NCBI GenBank assembly: GCA_018658105.1
Contig: JABHVW010000015.1
Location: 1 to 64,000, forward strand
Direction: 5' to 3'
From: Candidatus Peregrinibacteria bacterium
GTDB taxonomy: Bacteria > Patescibacteriota > Gracilibacteria > UBA1369 > 2-02-FULL-48-14
DNA: 64,000 bases
Notes under the pieces: model-generated
The model's input: only the letters and a program-made list of their open reading frames with translations
Told to the model about the DNA's origin: nothing
The model's database searches: none
Translations under genes and position numbers: made by a program
In this document: in pieces, positions 49,001 to 58,234 of the stretch
Layout: each line of letters opens with the position of its first letter
Numbering within the stretch: the first letter of the stretch is position 1

Positions 49001-51924
49001 TATAAATCTCCGTCTAAAGTGAAGTCGTTTGTTACAGCGAGTGTTAGGTCATTTGAAGGCCCTCCATTGTGTTCGACGGTTAATTTCGCTCCAGAACTTA
49101 TTTTGAAGTCATCTGTAACGGCGCAGCTGCCTCCTGTACAAAAAGTTGAAGTGAGTGTTTGACTAAGATATGCATCACCCTCAAGAAAGAATACGTCACC
49201 ACTTGTGGTGTCTTTTATGATTGCTGAACCTGCATCTCCGACCGTTCCAATGTCATTACCGCTTCCACCATTAACAGCTACTTTGTCCTCTATATCTGTT
49301 CCACTTGTGTTGGTACTGTACTTAACTGATATTGCTCCTCCGCCACCTCCACCACCATCCCAAGAATGATCTCCTCCATCGCCACCTTTTGCTTCATAGG
49401 TACCAGCGCCAGATAGCTCTCCTGTAATAATAATACTAACGGTTCCTCCGGCTCCCCCTCCACCAACTTCGGTTCCACCTGAGGCTTCCCCAGCACCCCC
49501 ATTGGCAGAAACTACTCCACCATTACTAAAATCTCCGGCGACAGTCATAATTACTACTCCACCGGCTGTCCCTCCGTTTGTTCCATTACTACTTCCTCCC
49601 CCTGAACCAAAGAAAATTGGCGTGAGAATGTCTCCATGATGATCGTCTCCAACACTGGTGGCATGAGATCCTTTACCACCTTCACCTGCATGACCACCAC
49701 CACCACCTGTATTTCCATGATCTGCATCTGAGTAGGATTCACAGGCATTTGTTGCGGCATTTGGGGTCGTAGATGCGCCGCAACCCTCTGCGTCAGAACG
49801 AATGGCTCCTGATGCACCGATAGTGGCGTCGTTTGTTACAGCAAGCGTGTAGTTATATCCATTTGAGACATCGTGCCCGAAAAGAAGTGAGCCATTTGCT
49901 GTTAGGTCGTTTGCTACTGTGATTGAAGTATCATTTGCATAGCCTGCATTGTATTCAAATTTCAAGCTTGCTCCACTGCTAATGCTGAGGTCGTTTGTGA
50001 AGGCGCAAGTTCCAGAACTACAAAGAGAGGGTGAGTATGCATGACTTATGTAAGCATCACCTTCTAAGAAATATACATCACCAGTTGTTGTGTCTTTTAT
50101 GATTGCTGAACCTGCATCTCCGGCTGTTCCAACATCATTACCGCTTCCACCAAGTGCAGCTACCTGACCTTCCACAGCTACTCCGATTGCTGTTATGCCG
50201 TATAGAATTGAAAGTTCCCCTCCACCTCCACCTCCACCATCGTAGGAATTGTCTCCTCCATCCCCCCCGTTGACTTCAAAATCTCCAGAACCAGATAAGG
50301 TACCCGTAATAACGAGCTTAACGCTTCCACCAGATCCACCGCCCCCGACTTCAACACCACTTGTTCCTTCTCCAGCTCCTCCATTTGCCGAAATGGTACC
50401 CTCATTGGCTAGATCACCAGAAACAGTAATATTTACGGCTCCTCCACCAGTCCCTCCATTTGTAGTATTACTACTTCCGCCTCCTGATCCAAGTAGTACT
50501 GGAGTTAGAATATCTCCATGATGTACGCCTCCTGCACTACCAGCTTGAGACCCTGCGCCTCCTTCGCCTCCGTGTCCGCCTCCTCCTCCTGAATTTGCAT
50601 GCTCTACACCAGCAGAACTGTTGTCTTCACATGCATTGGTCGTGCTATTTGGCGCTACATCTGTTCCGCAACCCTCTGCGTCTGAACGAATGGCTCCGGC
50701 TGCTCCAACTGTTACATCGTCTGTAACAGTGATGCTGTATAGATAACCATTTGTAACATCGTGCCCAATATTCAAAGTACCGTTTACCGTTAAGTCGTCT
50801 GCAACGGTGATTGAAGTGTCGTCGGCATAACCAGAATTATATTCAAATTTCATCATTGCTCCACTGTTGATGGTGAAGTCATTAAATGCGCATGTTCCAC
50901 CACTACAAAAACCAGAAGTTCTTGCATGACTTGCATATGAGTTTCCTTCAAGGAAATAGACGTCATTTAGAGTGTTGTCTTTGAGTATAGCTGAACCATC
51001 GTCTCCAGCAGTTCCAATTCCTCCGCCTGTTCCTCCTGAAGGATCTAATTGACTTCCAATAGCTACTCCGATGCTGGTGATATCAAATATTATGTAAATA
51101 ATTCCTCCACTTCCTCCTCCACCATCCCAGGTTGAATCTGCTCCATTTCCACCAGTGGCTTCGAAATTTCCTGACCCAGACAATGTTCCACCAATATCTG
51201 CATAAACACTTCCTCCAGCTCCTCCACCACCGACTTCGGTACCACTTGTAACTGTACCATCCCCTCCATTTGCTGAAATTGTTCCGTTGTTTGCTAAGTT
51301 TCCTGAGGCAGTTATATGAATAACACCTCCACCTGTCCCTCCATTTGACCCTTGACTACTACCGCCACCCGCTCCAAATTCGACAGGGCCAGATATGTTG
51401 CCGTGGTAGACTCCACCATCACTATTTGCCTGGGACCCAGTTCCTCCGTTACCTCCGTGCCCACCACCAGCACCTGTATTACTTGCTTCTTCACCCGCAG
51501 TGGTATTATCTTCGCAAACATTTGTTGAGCTATTTGGACCTTCATCGGTTGTACAACCCTCTGAGTCTGCTTCGATTTTTGAACCTACATCAACAGTTAC
51601 GTTTACAAATTGCATCTCACCGGCCCACCCGTTTGTGGGGTCTTGGTCGATTGCTAAGGTTGTGCTGTTTGTTACGTGAAGACTGAGACTGCTGCAGTCA
51701 AAAGCTGTGCTATCAGCTGGAGTCCATGTCTCTGTCCCTCCACTATCGAGAGTAATTGTGCTGTCTGTTGCACCGTCGTCAGCGTCGGCTGCCGGACAAG
51801 ATTGTGCATGAGCTGATTCAGCCGTGAATAAGCTTAGGCACAGCGCTGCACAGCTTAATAAAGTAAAGGCGTAGAATTTAATTCTGAGTATTTTCACAAA
51901 TTTTGTGTGTGGAATTGATATCAA
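46084..51924 (-). CDS. Giant (1946 aa) modular surface protein: Gly-rich repeat modules, acidic linker, thrombospondin-type-3-like Ca-binding repeats, C-terminal TM anchor
   Basis: Signal peptide; repeated GGGGGHGG/GGGSGGSV modules each ending GDVYFLEGDAYxSHA; DADGDGLTDYEEILVGSDP and DSDGDGIPDEMELSLG; C-terminal AVAALISLLSFLLIVSLGK. Confidence 0.88.
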   Translation of the reverse strand: MISIPHTKFVKILRIKFYAFTLLSCAALCLSLFTAESAHAQSCPAADADDGATDSTITLDSGGTETWTPADSTAFDCSSLSLHVTNSTTLAIDQDPTNGWAGEMQFVNVTVDVGSKIEADSEGCTTDEGPNSSTNVCEDNTTAGEEASNTGAGGGHGGNGGTGSQANSDGGVYHGNISGPVEFGAGGGSSQGSNGGTGGGVIHITASGNLANNGTISANGGDGTVTSGTEVGGGGAGGSVYADIGGTLSGSGNFEATGGNGADSTWDGGGGSGGIIYIIFDITSIGVAIGSQLDPSGGTGGGIGTAGDDGSAILKDNTLNDVYFLEGNSYASHARTSGFCSGGTCAFNDFTINSGAMMKFEYNSGYADDTSITVADDLTVNGTLNIGHDVTNGYLYSITVTDDVTVGAAGAIRSDAEGCGTDVAPNSTTNACEDNSSAGVEHANSGGGGGHGGEGGAGSQAGSAGGVHHGDILTPVLLGSGGGSSNTTNGGTGGGAVNITVSGDLANEGTISANGGAGEGTSGVEVGGGGSGGSVKLVITGTLSGSGDFEVNGGDGGDNSYDGGGGGGGELSILYGITAIGVAVEGQVAALGGSGNDVGTAGDAGSAIIKDTTTGDVYFLEGDAYISHAYSPSLCSSGTCAFTNDLSISSGASLKFEYNAGYANDTSITVANDLTANGSLLFGHDVSNGYNYTLAVTNDATIGASGAIRSDAEGCGASTTPNAATNACESYSDADHGNTGGGGGHAGEGGKGSHATSVGDDHHGDILTPIFFGSGGGSSNGTNGGTAGGVVIMTVAGDFSNGGVVSANGGAGEASGGTEVGGGGAGGTVSIIITGELSGAGTYEAKGGDGGDHSWDGGGGGGGAISVKYSTNTSGTDIEDKVAVNGGSGNDIGTVGDAGSAIIKDTTSGDVFFLEGDAYLSQTLTSTFCTGGSCAVTDDFKISSGAKLTVEHNGGPSNDLTLAVTNDFTLDGDLYFEHEVATGYISKLTVGGDMTVGASADIVSDSQGCGGSKDPNASSNACETYSDADHATTGGGGGHGGVGGSGGNGTTFGPTNDVLAAPVLFGSGGGSSEGTNGGIGGGVIDLNITGTFSNSGSLSADGGTGVATNCCEIGGGGAGGTITIVAGTLAGASTSFSVDGGAGGSSSWYGGGGGGGRMYFGYSTNSSTWLASLATATNAPGGSGPGGADDGADGTISTEVLNQAPSVTTVTASQATDGSGDVTITFIMDDEDDNDTLQAKVAYSDDGGSDAYAHDPTLSTADGETTATYGDPGIDNDAATYQVGTGAAYITSSSGANTVSIVWESKTDEASTSISDAKIQITPYDGSSAGTAAVSSDFTLDNAAPTAPTLSYSTPIGADSTIVSGSASEASANVYLDGVDTGTDVAGDGTWSHSVSPALGATTAYSFTIVDAYGNASSASVATIERFGASSSSSSSSSSSVVVVEPSEEPEEEAEEESEEDEEIIEEIEEELEEISDEEFSIAGEPEPDEEDGDEGDEGDEGDEGDEGDGGDEGDEGDEGDEGDGGDEGDEGDEGDGGDEEEVVEDDEDDEGNEVEEEEEVFAGLPFDFTPKKAKVFKFFRKKKLFGELNEYGYPKRLLRKLIADNGPAFDADGDGLTDYEEILVGSDPYQAGGEEDDTIEELFHDDEALLALLEAGKDSDGDGIPDEMELSLGIDHLSEDTDGDGLSDGEELLLYGTNPAEDGPLPDGLYITNIDSDDQVTAGPQLLSGYGEEDTVIEFYDISGEEPVLIGTTKTDEKGLFMVMTDELLEGEYTIIAVDENGRDISSIIILNVAEFLGLQTPAHDPQVLDEGDRVISPQLGLIPAVSKALEANLMLVVTWQSSIFSQTIVADSTMDIGQSIVITPQNKLNSGKHVASWYAVDPVNNLRSGPGQIAFTVVPSSLNLLDGTKNKTIYAVAALISLLSFLLIVSLGKAGKPTIPIQKN
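47280..47460 (-). repeat. Tandem low-complexity repeat encoding (GDE)n/(GDG)n
   Basis: Array of 9-nt-like units (ccttcatcg/ccttcgtca), translates GDEGDEGDEGDGGDEGDEG. Confidence 0.9.
49117..50913 (-). repeat. Long tandem coding modules, period about 880 bp
   Basis: Marker FC(S/T)GG(T/S)CA at about 50884-50913, 49998-50028 and 49117-49147. Confidence 0.8.
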
Positions 51925-51971
51925 TTTAGCCTTTTTCTTGATTTAATGCAAAGTTCTAAGTATTTTGAGGT

Positions 51972-53057
51972 ATGAGCTTTTCAAGACAAGAATTGGAGGA
52001 AAATGAGATGAAAGTACTGAGGCCTTATGCAGTATTGAGCTCGATGAGTCGTGGGCGGGAGCATGAGGAAGCTGTGAGTGACGGAAGGCTGTGTTTTCAG
52101 CGAGATAGGGATAGGATAATTCACTGCAGGGCCTTTAGGCGGCTCAAAGCGAAAACTCAGGTTTTTGTGCCAAATTACGGGGATCATTATAGAAATCGGT
52201 TGACGCATTCTTTGGAGGTGGCGCAGGTTTCTTCTGGAATGGCTCGCTCGCTTGGCTTGAATGAGGACTTGGTGGAGGCGATTGCTTTGGCACATGATTT
52301 GGGCCATACGCCTTTTGGGCATGCTGGTGAGGAGGCGCTGAATGAGTGTTTGCACGAGCATGGAATGCATTTTGAACATAATGAACAGAGCAAGCGGATT
52401 GTGACGGAGATTGAGCATGTCTACCCTGGGTTTCGGGGTTTGAATCTGAGCATTGAGGTGCTGGAGGGCATGATGAAACATGAGACTTTTTGGGATAAGC
52501 CGCGTGATGGCGCGAGCGGAGCGAGCGCTGGTGTGCGGCCTTCTTTGGAGGCGCAAATCGTGAATTTTGGAGATGAGATTGCATATCAAAACCATGATGT
52601 GGATGATGGCCTGCGTGCAGGTTTGATTTCAGAGAAAGATTTGGCTGAACTTGGCTTATGGAAGTGGGCGTGCGAGGAAGCGCGCGCGCAATATGGCAGT
52701 ATTGAGGATGAGCATGTTTGGCGCGCGCGCGTGGTAAGCAAAATGATTGGTCTGATGATGAGTGATATTATTTCTGAATCTGTTAAGCGGCTCGAGGGGA
52801 TTGTTTCTTTAAATGATGTCTATGAAAGTGAGAATAAATTAGTGGGCTTTTCTGAGGAGATGTTAGACATGAATAAAAAGCTGAAGGACTTTTTGCTTAC
52901 TAAAATGTATTTGCACCCGACTGTTGTTGAAAATAGCGAAAAAGGACAGGCTAAGATTAGACAATTATTTACACATTATATTAAGTCGATGGAGCCGGCT
53001 GAGGTGCGGGATTATTTGGCTGGGATGACGGATGATTTTGCTCTTGCTGCTCTTTAA
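51972..53057 (+). CDS. dgt: Deoxyguanosinetriphosphate triphosphohydrolase-like HD protein
   Basis: DRDRIIHCRAFRRLKAKTQVFVPNYGDHYRNRLTHSLEVAQVSSGMARSLGLNEDLVEAIALAHDLGHTPFGHAGEEALNE. Confidence 0.95.
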   Translation: MSFSRQELEENEMKVLRPYAVLSSMSRGREHEEAVSDGRLCFQRDRDRIIHCRAFRRLKAKTQVFVPNYGDHYRNRLTHSLEVAQVSSGMARSLGLNEDLVEAIALAHDLGHTPFGHAGEEALNECLHEHGMHFEHNEQSKRIVTEIEHVYPGFRGLNLSIEVLEGMMKHETFWDKPRDGASGASAGVRPSLEAQIVNFGDEIAYQNHDVDDGLRAGLISEKDLAELGLWKWACEEARAQYGSIEDEHVWRARVVSKMIGLMMSDIISESVKRLEGIVSLNDVYESENKLVGFSEEMLDMNKKLKDFLLTKMYLHPTVVENSEKGQAKIRQLFTHYIKSMEPAEVRDYLAGMTDDFALAAL

Positions 53058-54168
53058 GTAGATCCATAAGGACTTTTTGGCGTACAAGTGTGCGCATAGA
53101 TTTGTCTACTACTTTGTCTTCTCCAGCCTGGAAAAGGGCCATAATGCTGCGTTCGAGCATGGCGAGTTTTTGTTTGTCTACTGCTTGAGCTAGGAAGAGC
53201 TGCACGACTTTGTTATCTGGGTCGCGCATTAGTAGACGCTGGCAAATGTCTATTACATCTTTGTGTTTGCCTTGCTGTGTCCACATTCCAAGAAGTTCGA
53301 GCACTACGTCTTGATCGCCGTTAGACATGCTGGAAGGGCGGCCGATTCCAGCGTAAACAAGCGCACTGGCTTTTTTGGAAAGGAGATAGATTAAGTACCC
53401 GAATCCACCGAGTACAATTATCATTACAGGCAGGAATAATTCGAATTCGAGGAAAAAGTCGAATAAAGCATGAAGGATCATGGCAATGAACATTCCTTTT
53501 AGCAGGAGGTATTGGCCGTAGCCAGCTGGGGAATATTTGCCCATTACTGCTTTCATGAATTTCATTCCTTGCACTGATTCGCCAGATAGTTGTTGTGCTT
53601 CTATGAGTGGTTTCGCGAATTTTGAAATTCCATAGTAATAACCGAAAATTCCGGAGAAAACTATGTGTGCGGTTACCGTGAACATTGATCTGAAAATCAT
53701 TGGGAAAATTAGATCGGCGAGGCCTGAGCCGGTCCATATGATTACGAAATAGAATAAATTTTCTATAAATGAAAAACCAAGGCCGGCGAGAATTGCGTAA
53801 CGGATGGAATCATTGACTGTTTGAATTTTAATTTTTGAAAAATCTATGAAGCGCACAACCATACTTTTTGCCATTTCTTCTGAAATTCCTACAAAAACTA
53901 GCGCCGCGAAAGCTGCGAAATGCACATCTGTTATGTGTAGATCTATGTGCTTGTAAACGTCGAGGACAGGGAAAACAGTCCAAAGATTATCTAGGAGTAA
54001 GATTGGAATTACCGTCATACAGCCTAGGTAAAAAGCCACGATGTGCGGGACTCGTGAAGTCTTTCTTCCTTTAAATAAAAATCCGAACCAAATTACGACC
54101 GGAATAAAGGCCAAAATTACGGATATAATTATCTGAAGTAGATTTTCTGATGTGAAGGCGTCGAACAT
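52981..54168 (-). CDS. PrsW-family intramembrane protease-like protein with C-terminal soluble extension
   Basis: FVGISEEMAKSMVV, LAGLGFSFIENLFYFVI, AHIVFSGIFGYYYG, ILHALFDFFLEF. Confidence 0.82.
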   Translation of the reverse strand: MFDAFTSENLLQIIISVILAFIPVVIWFGFLFKGRKTSRVPHIVAFYLGCMTVIPILLLDNLWTVFPVLDVYKHIDLHITDVHFAAFAALVFVGISEEMAKSMVVRFIDFSKIKIQTVNDSIRYAILAGLGFSFIENLFYFVIIWTGSGLADLIFPMIFRSMFTVTAHIVFSGIFGYYYGISKFAKPLIEAQQLSGESVQGMKFMKAVMGKYSPAGYGQYLLLKGMFIAMILHALFDFFLEFELFLPVMIIVLGGFGYLIYLLSKKASALVYAGIGRPSSMSNGDQDVVLELLGMWTQQGKHKDVIDICQRLLMRDPDNKVVQLFLAQAVDKQKLAMLERSIMALFQAGEDKVVDKSMRTLVRQKVLMDLLKEQQEQNHPSSQPNNPAPQPAPST

Positions 54169-54223
54169 ATCTGAATAATATCAGAAATGGATTTTTTCCT
54201 GAAGTCTCTATATCATGGGGGCG

Positions 54224-54673
54224 ATGATTTGTCCGAAATGTAAACATAAAGGAACGCGCGTTGTAGATTCGCGAGATGCCAGTGAGGGCCGTTGTATTCG
54301 TAGAAGGCGCGAGTGCGAAGATTGCACTTATAGGTTTACTACATTTGAAAAAATGGAGACTGCGAATTTTATTGTGGTTAAAAAAGATGGTGCGAGAGAG
54401 AGCTATGACCGAGATAAGGTTGAGCGTGGGATTTGGCGTGCTTGTGAAAAGAGGCCGGTTACGCAGGATCAGATTAATGACATGCTGGAAAATCTGGAGG
54501 AAGTGTGGAGTTCAAGCGGAAAAGAGGTTCCTGGGGAGAGGATTGGGCGAGACGTGATGCACGCTCTTAAAATGATAGACGAAGTTTCGTATATACGATT
54601 TGCCTCTGTATATAGGCAATTTAAAGATGTGGAGACTTTTGTAGAAGAATTACAGGATTTATTGGCTCGCTAA
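54224..54673 (+). CDS. nrdR: Transcriptional repressor NrdR
   Basis: MICPKCKHKGTRVVDSRDASEGRCIRRRRECEDCTYRFTTFE zinc ribbon and ATP-cone; internal ATG preferred over 54215. Confidence 0.95.
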   Translation: MICPKCKHKGTRVVDSRDASEGRCIRRRRECEDCTYRFTTFEKMETANFIVVKKDGARESYDRDKVERGIWRACEKRPVTQDQINDMLENLEEVWSSSGKEVPGERIGRDVMHALKMIDEVSYIRFASVYRQFKDVETFVEELQDLLAR

Positions 54674-54749
54674 GCTATTGTGGTGCTATTTGCCTTTACG
54701 AGAGAGGCTTTTTCTGCTATAATTATTAGATATTCAAAAATAAAAATAA

Positions 54750-55883
54750 ATGTTCAAGCGACCTATCCTCACACTATTCTTTGCCTGGTTTGCGTTCGTA
54801 TCTACGATGCTAGTTGGGATTCTTACAAATGAATCTGTGCAGGTTTCGGTATTCAACAAACAGTTAGAGTGGCTATCTGGAAATATGTATGTGGCTGAGA
54901 TGAGAATTAATCCTGAAGGCTTTGATATGTTGGAGGGTTATGAGTTGTCTGATAATGCTTTTGTTGGGAAATATGGGACATGGAGTTTTTGCCAATATGA
55001 CTTGCCTGAAACTACTGAATATGATGTGGATTTGATTACTGTTGAAGTTGATGAACGGATTGAGAGTGGACAAATATTCATGGTAGACATGTTGTTTGAA
55101 AATACTGGGAATACTCGTTTATTTGCTGGTGACAGCGAGTGTTACGATATGCCAGAATTAAATGTTGGAACTCAAAATGCAACAGACCGAGCAAGTGTGT
55201 TTGGAAGTGAAGAATTTGCAATTTCTGGTTGGGATGGCGCGAATCGTATAAAGATGGTGAATGAATTTGCTGATCCGGGCGAGGAGTTTCATGTAATTTT
55301 TCAAAGTATTGCACCTGAACATGGTGATCATGCTGGAGATATTTATAGAGAATTTTTTCAACCTGTAATTGAAGGTGAAGGTTGGGTAGATGAGATGTTT
55401 GCATATGACATTGAAATCGGCACTCCAAGTCAAGAAATGAAAGATGATATTTTCTTTGTAAGTGACCTTGCAGTTCCTGCTTCATTGCTTTCGGGGAAAG
55501 AGCGGAATTTAGAAATCAACTTGGCTGAACAAAGGTTATATGCACAATTTGGAGATTTAAAAGTGTGGAGCATGGAAACATCTACTGGTGCATATGACAC
55601 GCCAACTCCGCGTGGAAATTATAAAATTTTGAACAAACAGGAGCTAAGAATTGGTGGCGCAGCGCCACATTACAGAATGCCGTTTTGGCAGGGTTGGAGA
55701 ACAGATGGATATGGAATTCATGGTTTGCCATACCTTGGTGCGAACGATGGTGGATGGTTTTGGAAAGAAGCGGAAAACCATATTGGGATACCTGTGAGCC
55801 ATGGATGTATTCGTACTCCTGATAGAGATGCAGAAACGCTGCATGGATTTACAGTGATTGGGACTCCGATGTTTATTTATTAG
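54750..55883 (+). CDS. L,D-transpeptidase (YkuD) family protein
   Basis: TSTGAYDTPTPRGNYKI, YGIHGLPYLG, IPVSHGCIRTPDRDAETLHGFTVIGTPMFIY. Confidence 0.9.
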   Translation: MFKRPILTLFFAWFAFVSTMLVGILTNESVQVSVFNKQLEWLSGNMYVAEMRINPEGFDMLEGYELSDNAFVGKYGTWSFCQYDLPETTEYDVDLITVEVDERIESGQIFMVDMLFENTGNTRLFAGDSECYDMPELNVGTQNATDRASVFGSEEFAISGWDGANRIKMVNEFADPGEEFHVIFQSIAPEHGDHAGDIYREFFQPVIEGEGWVDEMFAYDIEIGTPSQEMKDDIFFVSDLAVPASLLSGKERNLEINLAEQRLYAQFGDLKVWSMETSTGAYDTPTPRGNYKILNKQELRIGGAAPHYRMPFWQGWRTDGYGIHGLPYLGANDGGWFWKEAENHIGIPVSHGCIRTPDRDAETLHGFTVIGTPMFIY

Positions 55884-55910
55884 ATGTTAATTTCGTGATA
55901 GTCTGCGTGC

Positions 55911-57626
55911 ATGAAGAATCTTGCACATGAACTGAAGCCATTATTTGTAGAAGCTGTTGCGAAAGCTTTTCCGGAGCTTTCTGAGGCTGAGTTGGTTGAA
56001 ATAATTAGTGTGGAGGAGCCGCGTGAGGCGGGGCATGGTGATTTTGCTTGCCCGGTTGCTTTTCGTTTGGCGAAGATGCTTGGGAAAAATCCGGTAGAGA
56101 TTGGGAATGCGATAGTTGAGAATTTTCCGGAAGATTACAGAATTGGTGATGTTGAATTTTTGCTTCCTGGTTTTGTAAATGTACGGGTGAAAGTTTCTTA
56201 TTTAGAAGAAGTTTTGAAGCAACTTGAGACTGGATTTTCTTATGAAGGTGGGCCAGCGCGAAAGCGGCCTGTGATTGTTGAGTATCCGAGCACGAATGCT
56301 GCGAAACAGATGGGTGTTCATCATATTATTACGACTTTTTTAGGAGATGCTCTGGCGAATCTTTTTGATTTTATGGGCTATGAAGTGATGAGAATTAATC
56401 ATTTGGGGGATTGGGGGACGCATTTTGGAAAACTGATTTATGCGATTGAAACTTGGGGAGATAAAGCTGTGATTCACGCCGACCCGAACATGGAATTCAA
56501 TAAATTGTATGTGAAATTTAATGATGAAGCGGAAAAAAATCCTGAACTTTTGGATGAGGCGCGGGCGATTTTTAAATCTCTTGAAGAAGGTGATGAGCTC
56601 CGTTTGGCGATGTGGAATTGGATAGTGAAAGAGAGCACGGAGGATTTGGAGAAATTGCTGGCGCGGCTTGGTGTGGAGGTTGATATGCACATGGGTGAAA
56701 GTTTTTACCTGAAAATGATGGAGCCGATTGTTGAAGAGGGGATTAAGCGTGGGCTTTTTGTTGAAGGCGAGGGCGGATCTTTGATTTACGATATGGGCGA
56801 GGATCAGACTCCGGCGCTAATTAAGAAAAGTGATGGAACGACTTTGTATTTAACGCGAGATATTGCGACGATAAAATACAGGGTTGAAACTTGGAATCCG
56901 GCTACGATTTTGTATGTTGTGGATCATGCTCAGTCGCTGCATTTTAAACAGAATTTTGAGATTGCTCGTGCGCTTGGCACGGCGGATGACACAGATCTTG
57001 AGCATGTTGCTTTTGGGCGAATGCGTTTTGCTGATGGATCAATGAGTACGCGAAAAGGCACGGACATTAAACTGCCAGTGCTGCTGAATGAAGCCGCGAA
57101 GCGGGCTGCTGCACTTGCGGCCGAACGCGGCACGGAGTTGCCGCGTGAAGAGTTTGCTGCGATGGCTGAATTAATAGGGAAAAGCAGTGTGAAATATGGA
57201 GTTTTGAATCAAGATCGAGTGAAAGATATTATTTTTGAATGGGAAAAAGTTATCACTCTAGAAGGAAACTCTGCTCCTTATCTTTTATATTCATATGCAC
57301 GTGCGCATAATATTGTTGTAAAAGCTGGCGATGTGCCGCTGAGTGGTTTGCCAAAATTGACTGAAGAAGCTGAAATTGAATTAGTAAGGCATATGCTTAA
57401 ATTTCCAAATGCACTTGAGCGAGCTGTTAATGAGCGCAAGCCACATATGGTTTCGTTTTACCTTTATGAGCTTTGCCAAGAGTTCAACCGATTCTATGGG
57501 AAAGTACGCGTGATGGAAGCTGAGGAAGATGCGAAAAGAAGTCGCCTAATGTTGGTACATGCATTTATGCATCAGTTGAAAGCCGGACTGTCTATATTGG
57601 GGATTCCGGTGGTTGAGAGGATGTAA
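55911..57626 (+). CDS. argS: Arginyl-tRNA synthetase
   Basis: VEYPSTNAAKQMGVHHIITTFLGDALANLFDFMGYEVMRINHLGDWGTHFGKLIYA, SMSTRKGTDIKL. Confidence 0.96.
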   Translation: MKNLAHELKPLFVEAVAKAFPELSEAELVEIISVEEPREAGHGDFACPVAFRLAKMLGKNPVEIGNAIVENFPEDYRIGDVEFLLPGFVNVRVKVSYLEEVLKQLETGFSYEGGPARKRPVIVEYPSTNAAKQMGVHHIITTFLGDALANLFDFMGYEVMRINHLGDWGTHFGKLIYAIETWGDKAVIHADPNMEFNKLYVKFNDEAEKNPELLDEARAIFKSLEEGDELRLAMWNWIVKESTEDLEKLLARLGVEVDMHMGESFYLKMMEPIVEEGIKRGLFVEGEGGSLIYDMGEDQTPALIKKSDGTTLYLTRDIATIKYRVETWNPATILYVVDHAQSLHFKQNFEIARALGTADDTDLEHVAFGRMRFADGSMSTRKGTDIKLPVLLNEAAKRAAALAAERGTELPREEFAAMAELIGKSSVKYGVLNQDRVKDIIFEWEKVITLEGNSAPYLLYSYARAHNIVVKAGDVPLSGLPKLTEEAEIELVRHMLKFPNALERAVNERKPHMVSFYLYELCQEFNRFYGKVRVMEAEEDAKRSRLMLVHAFMHQLKAGLSILGIPVVERM

Positions 57627-57633
57627 GTTAGTC

Positions 57634-57663
57634 ACGAAAGGGCACCGAAGGTTCCCTCTCGTG
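57634..57663. repeat. 30-nt hairpin repeat, copy 1
   Basis: ACGAAAGGGCACCGAAGGTTCCCTCTCGTG; identical to copy at 57791. Confidence 0.9.
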
Positions 57664-57790
57664 TGCTCTCCCTCCCAGCTGTTGTTCGTCTAAATGTGTT
57701 CGCTATAGCTCGTCTTTTTTTGACGTCGGGGCCCACAAGACCCACCGAAAAAAGACTACGAACGCTCTCAAATTTCTCCTCACGTTTTTT

Positions 57791-57820
57791 ACGAAAGGGC
57801 ACCGAAGGTTCCCTCTCGTG
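57791..57820. repeat. 30-nt hairpin repeat, copy 2
   Basis: Exact copy of 57634-57663. Confidence 0.9.
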
Positions 57821-58041
57821 GGCTCCGAAAACGTTTCAGTTTTTATTCAGGACTTTCAAATTTTACTTTGATAAGCTTTTTGGTATCCGGGTTCTGGGGC
57901 TAGCAATTGGCTTGCACGACACCTTAGTCTCTTTTATTTTACTTGTTTTTCGCCTTTTTGGCAATACACATCAACTTCCCCTTGCCCTTATTGGCTGCTT
58001 TTCATAGACTGTGGTGGCTTTGCGTTTAGGCGCGGCAATGC

Positions 58042-58133
58042 GGAGAGGTGGCTGAGTGGTCGAAAGCGGCACCCTGCTAAGGTGTTAGTCTGAGCAATCG
58101 GGCTCGAGGGTTCGAATCCCTCCCTCTCCGCCA
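58042..58133 (+). tRNA. tRNA-Ser (anticodon GCT), CCA encoded
   Basis: GGAGAGGTGGCTGAGTGGTCGAAAGCGGCACCCTGCTAAGGTGTTAGT...GGGTTCGAATCCCTCCCTCTCCGCCA with long variable arm. Confidence 0.95.
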
Positions 58134-58182
58134 GTTAATCATGAAGGGTAAGCTCGAGTATTTATGATATTTAATGGTGCTA

Positions 58183-58210
58183 TTGACAAAATTAGAAAAG
58201 GTGCTAGACT
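58183..58210 (+). promoter_or_regulatory. Candidate promoter TTGACA-16-TAGACT
   Basis: Directly upstream of the ORF starting at 58235. Confidence 0.5.
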
Positions 58211-58234
58211 GTGCATATATTAATAAATACCCTC

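Noticed and set aside
49117-50913. Regular repeats as a CRISPR or transposon
   Set aside because: Repeats are long in-frame protein modules of a single open reading frame.
57663-58007. 114-aa plus-strand ORF after argS
   Set aside because: Runs through the duplicated hairpins; no promoter or family signal, more likely non-coding.
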